Source: Lolium rigidum
Lineage: Eukaryota; Streptophyta; Magnoliopsida; Poales; Poaceae
Direction of reading: 5' to 3'
Length of the DNA stretch: 64,000 nt
NCBI RefSeq assembly: GCF_022539505.1
Contig: NC_061510.1
Span: 398,332,249-398,396,248 of the forward strand
Below the pieces are notes generated by a model. The model saw only the letters and a program-made list of their open reading frames with translations. It was not told where the DNA came from and searched no databases. Positions within the stretch are counted from its first letter, which is position 1, and every line of letters begins with the position of its first letter. Below, piece by piece: positions 1 through 9,813 of this stretch. The position numbers were made by a program, and so were the translations under genes.

Positions 1-230
1 CAAGAAGACAAATCATGAAGAAAAATACAAGAGGCAGCCCACCCCACCGTGACACTTTGTAGTTGGTACCGTTGTTGCATCTTCTAACACGGCATGAACA
101 ACACCCGGTTCAACTCTGAACACCCCTAATTCGTACAAAGAAATCATCCCGTGTCATGTATTGGAAGTATAGGGACCTGCAGTTCACCAACATACCCAAC
201 TAATTCCACCTTCCCCAACAAAAAAACACT

Positions 231-240
231 ACTATAAAAT
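231..240 (+). promoter_or_regulatory. TATA box of the lipid-transfer protein gene
   Basis: The sequence actataaaat lies about 145 bp upstream of the ATG at 384, which would place transcription start near 265 and give a 5' leader of roughly 115 nt. The upstream 230 bp are compatible with a proximal promoter, but I cannot assign specific elements there. Confidence 0.6.
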
Positions 241-383
241 GACACAAACTCGAACACCAAAAGCAGACACCTACACAGCTGACAGCCCAATCAACGCAAG
301 CAAGCAGCGTCTCGCTCTGATCCACCAAAGAAGCTTAACCTCTCCCAATAGTAGCAAGCTAAGGGGAAGAGGGAGGAGAATCA

Positions 384-1407
384 ATGGCAATTATCCGAGC
401 AAAAAGCTTCTTCCTGGTCGCGGTGGCCGCGGTGCTGGTAATGTCGGCGTCTGCGCAGTCCGGGTGCACGTTGGCGCTGATCGGCCTCTACCCGTGCATG
501 AACTACATCAGTGGCAACGAGACGGCGCCGGCCAAGTCATGCTGCTCGCAGCTCAGCTCCGTAGTGCAGTCCCAGCCAGAGTGCCTCTGCAGCGCACTCG
601 GTGGCGACTCAGTCGGCGGCATGACCATCAACAAGACGCGCGCGCTCGAGTTGCCCAAGGCGTGCAACGTGCAGACCCCGCCGGTGAGCAAGTGCAACGG
701 CGGTAAGTGCTCCAACGATAAAAACCACTAGACATGCGAAAAGTGTATTTGGTACATGCTCCTAATTTTTAAAAATCATATTTTTTGGATTTAAAAAATA
801 TGAAATTAAATACCCACATACATATAAACATTCTGAAGGTACGGTAGAAATTTTGAAGAAAAATATGTTATATTTTAAGCTATACAAAAAAGATAAATTT
901 CTGACAAATATATACCTCTATACGTAGTCACAAATTTGTTTTTTGCTTGTAGCTCAAAATACAATGCAATTTCTACCGAAACTTTGCATGAATATTCAGA
1001 ATATGTCTATGTATTCATGGAATAAATGTGATGATTTTTTTAAAATGCAGAAATTCAGTTTTCAAATATTTTAAAAACTGAGAGCACTGGTGCTCATGTG
1101 CACCAAATTTGCTTCCCTAGACATGAGGAGATTAAGATTCACTGATCTACCTACCATCCATACATGCTCTGCTTTTGGTTCCTGCATTGCTGAAAGTTTT
1201 CTCTCTTTTGTAGCTGGTGGTGCCAGTGCTCCGGTCGCCGACGCGCCAACCACGCCGGAGTTGCAAACACCTGCGGCTGCCGACACAGGGTCGAAGGCGA
1301 CGCCATCAGGGTACCTGCAGCAGAATGGTGTCTCGTCGCTCCATGGCCCAGCGGGTCTGGTGTTCGCGCTCGCGGCCGCTGCGTTCTACACCGTGTTCAC
1401 CGTGTGA
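384..1407 (+). CDS. LTPG: GPI-anchored non-specific lipid-transfer protein (LTPG type), two exons
   Basis: Exons 384-702 and 1214-1407 join to a 170-residue protein. The donor is gtaagt at 703 and the acceptor is tttgtag ending at 1213; the intron splits an Ala codon in phase 1. Residues 1-24 are a signal peptide ending ASA. The mature part has the eight-cysteine motif in order: Cys, Cys, CysCys, Cys-Leu-Cys, Cys, Cys (SGC, YPC, SCC, CLC, KAC, SKC). A Thr/Pro/Ala-rich linker follows, and the C-terminus is a 20-residue hydrophobic tail (GPAGLVFALAAAAFYTVFTV) typical of a GPI-attachment signal. Family members bind or transfer lipids at the outer plasma membrane and cell wall, often in cuticle or suberin formation; the exact role here is inferred. 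If the intron were retained, translation would stop at 731 and lose the linker and anchor. A possible poly(A) region lies near 1570. The open frame is undamaged. Confidence 0.92.
751..1105. repeat. MITE-like element inside the LTPG intron
   Basis: The left end ggtacatgctcc followed by an A/T-rich segment mirrors the right end, which reads ggtgcacatgagcacc on the opposite strand, and both run into TTTTTAAAA. The right end contains the near-palindrome gagcactggtgctc. The A/T-rich interior resembles the element at 38667-39010. It fills most of the 511-bp intron. A clear TSD was not found, so the boundaries are approximate. Confidence 0.5.
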
Positions 1408-2898
1408 GCGTCTCGGTCACTGGACTGAAGTGCTGGTTTAGCATTGGCGCTCTTGAAATGCGTTTATTTTTTACTGCTAGTACTACTCCTACTGGCTTAA
1501 CATTGGTGAGGATTATAAGTCAGAGAATTGTGTTTCGTATATGTACTATCGTTGGATTCATCTTCCGTATTGAAATATAAAAGTTACTCCTTGTATCTAT
1601 TATATACTAAAAGCACAATACAGGATCTAAAATAGAGGCACCATGTAACTCCACATAGACAAAAAAAAATTTAACCATTGGTTATAAATTTTAACGGTTG
1701 AGATTTAGAAGAAAATGCGTAAAACATATTTGAGATTTAGAAGAAAATGCGTAAAACATATTTTTCTTAACAGGTACAAAAATAAGTAAAATGCACGTAT
1801 ACTTTTTAGGGAGTCCGTCTCCATGACGTCTTAAAAGCTAGATGGCTTAAGTAGCTTTGTTTCTTTTAAGATACATCTTAAGTAGGGAAATCCAATTTAT
1901 ATCTCGGCTACGTATGAATATGTTATGTGTAAAAACATTTCAAAATGTCAAAAAATCTAAAATATTTTTTTACATATACATCTAAATATTCTATATATGT
2001 ACACAAGTTTCAAGAAAATAATATTTTTAGGTCACATAAAACACATATTTTTCGAAAACTTATGTACGAACATAGACTGTCCGGATGTTAAACCTAAAAT
2101 TTTATTTCGATTATTTGTATACTCTTTATTAAAAACAAATTATATATATATTTTTATAATTGTTCATATTCACCTATTATTACCAGAGCACCACTTCCCT
2201 CAAGTAGTTTCAGCAATAAGAGTCTTTGTACGTGTTGGACTAGCGTGTCAAGGTCTTTCTATGCTCTGGAAAGTCATTGCCATATACGGCCGCATTCCAG
2301 AAATAGATATGCAAGTCTTCTACAAATGATCAATCGGAAATGTTTTTTCCTGTTCAAAATACTACGTAGTGTTGAACATAAACTCTTACAAAGAAAATAC
2401 ATGGACGTGACATGACAAGTACATGTAGACTGTAGAATAAATTTGGAATGTACAAAAATATATGAATATAAATCTCCTATTTCCAACGAAGAGGATGGAG
2501 CGCAAGCGGAGTGGCGGGCCCATGCTGGAGAATTTCGACGGTAAGCAGGGTCAGGTCGGGCGACCTTCTCGGGAGCCTTCCAACGGCGAGCAGAGAGGCA
2601 GGCGGCAGAAAGGACGGAGGTGGAGAAGATTTGAAATGGACGGAGGAGGAGAAGATTTGAATTTAAAATTTAAATTTGCAGGCCAATTTGGTAACTTTAT
2701 AAATGTATGAGTGACTTCTCTGAAAAAATATGCATCCGAGAGCAGATTATTCTAGACGGGTACTATTTTTTTTTACAAAAATACCATTGAAAAACCAACA
2801 AAGACATTCTTAAACCTTTTTTTACCCATGTCATTTATTAGCATATCATTTACGATGATTATGGAATTGTACTAATCCATCATTTCACAATTATTTTG
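1408..2898. other. Downstream flank of LTPG, AT-rich, no gene seen
   Basis: This holds the 3' UTR of LTPG (to about 1580) and then A/T-rich sequence without convincing coding potential. Short open frames at 1997-2329 and 2462-2710 have no recognisable domain. A short imperfect duplication (ggaggtggagaagatttgaa-like) occurs at about 2608-2660. Confidence 0.5.
1699..1762. repeat. Perfect 32-bp tandem duplication
   Basis: A 32-bp unit beginning tgagatttagaag and ending aaaacatatt occurs at 1699-1730 and again at 1731-1762 with no mismatch, so it is probably recent. Confidence 0.9.
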
Positions 2899-3158
2899 TA
2901 TTCTAGACTTAGTCAAACTCAAACTTTGCAAAGTTTGACTAAATATTTAGAAAAAATATAAACATTTGCAATGTAAAATTTATACCGAGTTTGAAAAAAA
3001 AGGTTGTGCCAATATAATCGCCATAAGCTATATATTTATGTTATACTGTTTGAATTTGCTCTTATGGTTCCTAATATTTTTAAGATATTTTTAGTCAAAC
3101 TTGATAAAGTTTGACTTTAAAGAACCCCAAAATGCCACATAACCAAAAGAAGGAGGAG
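2899..3158. repeat. Degraded Stowaway-type MITE
   Basis: Internal inverted motifs agtcaaactcaaactttg and aaagtttgact recur near both ends, as in grass Tc1/mariner Stowaway elements, and the right end reads as ctcctcc next to TA on the opposite strand. The left terminus is not clean. Confidence 0.45.
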
Positions 3159-3311
3159 TACATCAGAACACGTAATACACAGTACTAATTTATTTATCGA
3201 CATATTTTAGATTATGTTGTCACATTTGCGTGGGCTACCATGCTAGTTTTTAATAAAAGTAATATATTAATATCACGAAGATATCAACTACGTCTAGCTT
3301 CTGCAAGAGCG

Positions 3312-3640
3312 CACTGCCCTAGTGCAATATAGATGCACACGGCTCAAAAAGAAAAAAATTACAGAAAAGAAAAAGTCCCGCTACAAAGACTTGTTCCTTG
3401 TAACAATGGACCAACCACCACCAACACATGAATAGAAATTCATAATCTCCAAAAGCGATACCTCCAACAAGGAAACTGTATACCAGAATTGTCATCGCCA
3501 TGATCAATAACCATAGGTTTTCACCCGGAAAAAGTCCACACTCACAAAACAATGCCTTCAACAAAATCTTTGCTACACATAACCAGTTATGATCAGACTT
3601 TAGGTTTTCACCCTGCAAGTTTAGGCACTGAATTCCGCCT
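3312..3640 (-). mobile_element. LINE 3'-UTR fragment
   Basis: On the minus strand this contains two copies of the phrase ggtgaaaacct and the order of motifs (gttgaaggcattgtttt, gttggaggtatcgcttttgg, tgtagcgggactttttc) that I associate with 3' regions of grass L1 LINEs. The minus-strand open frame at 3319-3618 is hydrophobic and lacks a domain, so it is treated as incidental. The same ggtgaaaacc phrase occurs in the element at 3974-5361. Confidence 0.5.
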
Positions 3641-3959
3641 GTAATGTCGCCCTACTTGTCAATATCGATGCTCGAAGTCAAGAATCACCAAGCCATAATC
3701 TCAATCCATATGCTTATATGAAGCTTCTCCGTACAAGAGGAATATGAAGTGATAACTTCAGCTGGGGAAGCTTCAATTTGTTTATCAACAATTAAACACA
3801 ACACATATGGGCAAAATTTGTTATCCCAATCCATATGCTTATATGAATATATTTTTAGATTTTTTTATAACTTCAAAAGGTCATTTTCAAATTTTGAAAT
3901 GAACGGCTCCACTGATTTTGGGCTCCAAATTCATTTTCCAATTGTGAAACCATATATTT
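3641..3959. other. AT-rich spacer, nothing recognised
   Basis: No gene or clear repeat end is visible. The words atccatatgcttatatgaa occur twice (about 3705 and 3830), suggesting an old local duplication. Confidence 0.4.
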
Positions 3960-3973
3960 TGTGTAAGATCTTT

Positions 3974-5361
3974 TTTTTAGATAAAAGGCACAAGTGCCCA
4001 ACTTTGAATTAACAAAGCCACCAACGTCGAAAATGATACAAAGTGCTGAACCCAGCTTACAGATCGAGACCACACACCCACACGAACTACCAAAAAAGCT
4101 ACAACTGGAACCGCGACCAACGGGCTCAGCCAAAACACCTACGAGGACTTGGAGCAGAGCTGAAAGCTACAGTGTCGGGCCGGAGCTCACTCGAGAGCAA
4201 GCCATTTTTCACGTGTGCCATCGACAGCACCCCTCCGTCGCAGAAACGCCACCCGAAGCCAACCACCACCGGGGACTAACCCACGTTGCTCACAGACCGA
4301 GAAGCAGCACCAAGGAAGCTCGACAAGGGAAGGGCACGGAGCAAGCCTTTCCGAAGATCGCAAAGAATCACCTCCGTCACAACCATCAAAGAGCCTTGTG
4401 TTGTGGGCTCCAAGACGGTGTCTTCAACAAGAGCACGACACCGGAGTGCCGCCACCGCCCGATCCGAGGATCTTTGGTTTTCACCCGGAGGAAATAGAGG
4501 GACGGAGATTGGCCTCAGGGCGCCTTCAACAAGGGAACGCCGTCCGCGGACGCCGCCACCGTGGCCCAAGGGGAAAAGGTTTCCCTTTGGCAAAATCACC
4601 GCCATCTACACCCCACAACACTCAACTCGCCAACCACCACGCCGCCCTCACGGCCGTGGTCACCGGCCAGCACCAGAGTCATTTGCTCGCCCGCCGACCA
4701 ACATGACTCCCACCTTCCAGGGCCATCGCCCTAGCGTCCTACCCCAGAGAACAGCCGAACAGAGGACAACGGTGCGAGAACACCACATACCGGCGTAGGA
4801 ACTCGGCCACCACCACTGCGCCTCCACACCGGCAGGGGCAAGATCCACATCCAGAGCAGCAACCTACAACCCCCATGGCTGCGAGGTGCCCTCTAACTCT
4901 GGAACAACGGATGGGGGCTCGAATGGGCCCGGGGCCCCTGCCCCGGCCCGCACGAGGATGGCCAGATCTGTATCCGCCATGCCCACCGCCGCCACAGGGA
5001 ACATCCACACCGCCGGCCCATCGCAGCGACGTCTTCGTCCAAGCCCACCAGCATCAGGCCACGCACACACCGCCCTCGGCTATGCCGCCTCGAGGTCGCA
5101 CCGCCCGCCGCCGCCCCACCCGGAAGAACCGCCGAAGCTGCCATGAGCACGCCATAGAACCGCCTCGAAGGGGTACGGCCGCGCCGCCGCGCCCTACGCT
5201 AGCGCTGCGCCCTTGCCGACCGCGCCAGCCCGCGCCGCCGCCACTGCGCGAGGGGGAGGGGAGGGGCTCTGGGGGGCGAGAGGAGAGGCGCCGCCGGGAG
5301 CTCCCAGGCCGCTCGCGGGAGCGGCTCAGGAGCTAGGGTTTTTGGAAAATAACATTAGGTC
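3974..5361 (-). mobile_element. Non-autonomous LINE-type retroelement, 1.39 kb, with 14-bp TSD
   Basis: The element is flanked by the direct repeat tgtgtaagatcttt at 3960-3973 and 5362-5375. Read on the minus strand, it begins at 5361, has a gene-like GC-rich 5' part (with AAACCCTAG), contains the LINE 3' phrase ggtgaaaacc near 4480, and ends with ggcacttgtgcctttt followed by a short A run at 3971-3978. Long variable-length TSDs plus a 3' A tail are hallmarks of LINE-type target-primed insertion. No endonuclease or RT is encoded, so it must have been mobilised in trans. Its many Pro/Arg-rich open frames (for example 4875-5336 on +) reflect high GC content and are not called as genes. Confidence 0.8.
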
Positions 5362-5375
5362 TGTGTAAGATCTTT

Positions 5376-5801
5376 CACAGGTGGAATTTGGACTGCACAT
5401 GGTGTGCAACATCCATGTGTTAGGTTGAGGATCGGACTTTGCTGTGTAATACTACGTATCCTTGTACCACTTAACTCACTCTTACTCGATTGATCAAATA
5501 TTTACAAAGTAGGATAAAAGCTGTTTATCAACTCACTTCACTTAACTGAAGTTGGCTCCTTGCAAAAACCTACCCTTGTCAGTATGTACAAGATTGAAAC
5601 ATGTGATCAATGACGCTTTTATGTCACACTCATGGCGCCATAGTCGTTAGATCGGCCCTCCACTATCTTAGGCATCTTTGTAATCTTACATGATTGCATC
5701 TTTTGCCTTTTAATTTCTTCTTTGGCTTTCTTATTGGTTGTTTGCATTCTATATATTTCCTCCGTTTCACTAAGGTTGTATGGGATTTGTTAAAATTTAG
5801 A
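5376..5801. other. Spacer between two LINE insertions
   Basis: No gene seen. The motif cctccgtttcactaaggttg at 5760-5780, next to the LINE insertion point, resembles a Stowaway terminal repeat and may be a split MITE. Confidence 0.35.
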
Positions 5802-6070
5802 TTTTTTTCCAAGCGACCACCCCTCAGGGGATCGATTTTCATTACCATGAGATAACGAAAAACATCAAATAGTATCACAACAGAGCAGGGGGAGGGGGAG
5901 CGCCGCCTATTGCTAGCATTTAAAGAGTTATATTACAAGACCAGTTGATCAGATCGATCAAACAGAAACAAACAAAAAGCTATCCCAGGAGCAACAGGTA
6001 TCTTCCATGATCCAAACAAAGGTCAGTTTTCCTGGGGTGACTAGCATCAAAAGGGAGCTTTGTGAGAGCT

Positions 6071-9000
6071 TCAGTTTCCAGCATCATCTGTCTCCATCTC
6101 GTTCTCCTCAGGATCATCTGTCGCAGTGGCGGTAATTGTTAAGGTTCTTCGCCCAGTCCTTCCAGCAGCTGAGGAAGCAGTAGTCGTCGCAGCAGTCGCC
6201 AGCCGAAGCAAATTGTCAGCCCTAGCTTTGATACTCCTCTCATCAGCATCATTGTGGAGGCCTGCCCAATAGTTCATGAAAACAACGGATAAACTAATTA
6301 ATTCACCAGGGGATTTAATCAACTTCATATCAAAGCAGGCTCTATTGCGAAGCTTCCATATCGCCCAGCATATCGCTGCTAATCCAGCAATCTGGACATT
6401 CCTACTGGCAGGAACAAAGTGTGGAAACCACTCAAAGAACTGAGTAAAACTCCCATGCCTGTTTTTTGCTCCAATAGCCATAGCAACTGTACTCCAAACA
6501 TATTTTGCTGCAACACAGTCAAAGAAAAGATGAGATATACTCTCATTTTGATGGCAAAATTGACAAGAGGCACTTCCAACCCAGTTTCTCTTCAACATGT
6601 TATCTTTTGTAGCAATTGCATTGTGTCAAATTAACCACAGCCAAATTTTGATTTTCAAAGGAATCTTGCTTTTCCACATGTGTTTGAAGGATCTGTCTAT
6701 CCCATATCTGCACAGATGATTGTACATAGATTTCACAGAATAAATCCCATTTTTTGTCCATTTCCAAACAGGTTTATCTTTTTCCTGGGATAGATTAATC
6801 TGTCTCACAATTCCCAACAGACCATGCACTTGAGCAGCCAACTCTGGAGACAGATATCTTCTGAAGGAGAAATTCCACCCATGGACAGCAGCATCAGCAA
6901 CTGTAATATCTTGCTCATTGCAAATATTGAAAATTTCTGGGAAGGATTCTCTCAGAGGTGTATTTCCACACCAAGCATCTTGCCAGAAACTTGTCAACCT
7001 CCCATTTCCCACTTGCATCCTTCTGCCAGATAAATAGAGATCTTTGATTTTTTGCATATCAATCCACAATGGGGAATCCCCTGACCTTTTCTTTGAATAG
7101 AAAACACCAGCACCTCTGAGATATTTCCTACACATAAAATCATTCCAAGGACTGGCAGAAGATTCAACTTTCCACCACCACTTGCACATAAGACTGATGT
7201 TGAATTTTGAGAGATCTTTCAAGCCCAAGCCACCTTTTTTCGGCTTGCAAATCCATCTCCATTTGATAAAGTGATATTTCCTCTTATCAGCACTACCAGC
7301 CCAAAAGAAAGATCTAATTGGTTTATCAATATCCTCTATAGTTGTTTTATGTAACAGTCTCATTGACATCTGATATACCCATGTGCTAGATAAGCAAGCA
7401 CCAATCTTGATCAACCTTCCTCCAATTGACATATTATTTCCTACCCATGCACACATTTTCTTTTTTGTCTTGTCCCCTAGAAAGCTCATCTCAGCAACAG
7501 TGGGCCTTCTAGCACTGATGGGAGTGCCTAAGTATTTTATTGGCCAAGTACCACTTTTGCAATTGAACAAATCTGAGTAAGTCTGAATCTTGTTATCATC
7601 ATGAAGGATCAGCATAACTTCACTCTTCTCAAAGTTTATTTTCAGGCCAGACATTGCTTCAAACAAGTATAGCAGTAATTTGAGGTTTCTAGCCTGTTCC
7701 AAATCATCTTGAATCAACAGAATTGTATCATCAGCATACTGCAACATAGAAATCCCTCTAGGAATAACATTATCAGCCAATCCTGTTACAAGCTCATTCT
7801 GTTGTGCTACAGAAACCATTTTTGCAAGGCTGTTAGCTGCCATATTGAAAAGAAAGGGAGCAAAAGGATCACCCTGTCTGACCCCTTTATGACTGCCAAA
7901 ATATGGTCCCACCTTATCATTAACTTTGACACTGAGAGTTCCTTCAGCAACTGCCATTTTTATCCAGACTAGCCAGTTTTCACTGAAACCTTTCTGTCTA
8001 CAACAGTCAAACAGAAAATCCCAGTTTACTTTATCATAAGCCTTTTCAAAATCAATTTTCAGAACAACCCCCTGTTGTTTTCTGAATTTTGCTTCTCTCA
8101 AGACTTCTTGTAGAAGGGCAACCCCATCAGTAATGAACCTTCCTTTTATGAATGCAGTCTGACAAGGATGTATCACTTTATTCATAATGGGAATTGCTCT
8201 AATAGTCAAAACTTTTGTGAAAATCTTAAAGAGGACTTGCAGGAGACAAATGGGTCTGTATTTCTGAATTCTGTCTGCATCTGGCCCTTTTGGTATAAGA
8301 GTGATGATACCATAATTAATTCTTTTCAAGTCAATAGCATGTCTGTGGAAATCATTGAAGGTAGTCACCACATCTATTTTGATAATATCCCAGCATTCCT
8401 TATAAAATTCAGCAGGAATTCCATCAGGTCCAGCTGCCTTGTTGTTTTCCATCTGATCTATGGCATTTTTAATCTCAGCTTCACTAAAGGTTCTGTCCAT
8501 TATCTCTCTCTCTCCTCAGCACTAATCATTTCATCAACATCCCAAATCTGATTCTCCAACCTGATGCCAGAATCAGCAGCTGGTCCAAAGAGATCTTTAT
8601 AAAAGGCTGTGGCATGGTTCAACAAATCATCTGTCCCATGTATAACATTATCTCCTTCAGACATGGAGAAAATAGTTCTTTTTCTTTTACAGCCTTTCGA
8701 AATTCTATGGAAGAAGGCAGTATTACTGTCTCCCTGGAGGAGTCATCTTTCTCTGGATCTCTGTTGCCAATATTTCTCTTCTTTGTCAATAATAGACAGT
8801 AGCTCCTGCTGCATTTGAGTTCTTCTTCTTATCTGTGTGGCAGACAGAAGCTGATTTTCTTCCAACCTTTCTAACTCTTCCAGCTCACTATTAATCTCTT
8901 TTTTTCTTTTGATGTCTCTCCCTTTCAGATTTGCTCCCCATCCCTTCAGATCTTTTTTAACATTTTTCAGTTTCTGTTGCAGTTTCCCCAAGCTGTCAGA

Positions 9001-9807
9001 AGCTCTTACTGGGATTTGCCAAGCCCTGGAAACCCTGTTAAGAAACTCATCGTCCTGTAGCCAGGCTTTCTCAAACTTAAATTGTCTGACAACTTTATCT
9101 TTCTGCTCCATAGTATCCAGAATCAAAGGATTGTGATCTGACATTTCCCTGACAAGCTTATGAACAGTGGTGAGTGGAAATAAACTTTCCCAAGAATCAT
9201 TCATCAGAAATTTGTTAAGTTTTTCCAGGGTAGGATCCTGTTGATTGTTTGACCAAGTGTATTGGCCACCAGATAGATAAATCTCTCTCAGGCCATGACA
9301 ATTGATAATGGCATTAAACATATCAGTCCATCTGTTTCTTCTCATGATTTTATTTTTCTCAGAAGGAAACCTAATGATATTGAAATCTCCACCAATCAGC
9401 AAAGGCAGCTCTTGATCAGTACATGCATTTCCCAACTCCACCAAGAAATCTTCTTTATCCTCAATTTGGGCAGCCCCATAGACAATAATTAGATTCCATC
9501 TCATCTGTATCTTTTTATCATATAAAGTGACTTTGATATGAAATCTACCAACATCAGTTTTGCAAATGTCAAATCTAGATGACCTAAAGCCACCCAAAAT
9601 CCCTCCAGATCTGCCAACAGAAGGAATCCATCTCCAATCAAAAACATTCATATGATCAAACCTCCTGAAGAAAGTAGGAGAGTAATCCTTCTTTATTGTC
9701 TCATGTAGGCCAATGAAATCAACCTCTTGAACTCTGAGAAAATCTGACAGGAACACACTCATACCTTTCTTTCCTACTCCCCTGCAATTTAAAGTGGCAC
9801 CTATCAT
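6071..9807 (-). pseudogene. LINE ORF2: AP-type endonuclease and reverse transcriptase, broken
   Basis: The first part (9807-8743) is an AP-endonuclease-like domain with the L1 landmarks NCRG, LHET, GGDFN, TWSN and a C-terminal SDH. The RT (about 8500-7000) has AGPDGIPAEFYK, LIPKG, KIDFEKAYD, GVRQGDP and the catalytic YADD at 7727-7738. A C-terminal zinc-binding-like segment (CQFCHQNES, then HLFFDC) occurs at about 6500-6570. Breaks seen: TGA at 8743-8745 at a position where the family normally has a Trp; a 2-bp length change in a (TC)n run at 8503-8514; TGA at 6626-6628, after which the same frame continues. The protein would copy LINE RNA into DNA at a nicked target site. The start is just after the ORF1 stop. 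Confidence 0.88.
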
Positions 9808-9813
9808 AAATAC

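Noticed and set aside
3319..3618. Hydrophobic 99-codon minus-strand frame resembling a membrane protein
   Set aside because: The nucleotide pattern is that of a LINE 3' UTR, with no start context or splice structure.
4875..5336. Pro/Arg-rich open frame of 153 codons on +
   Set aside because: It overlaps open frames in other phases and on the minus strand, lies entirely in a LINE-type element that reads on the other strand, and shows no domain; GC content alone explains it.
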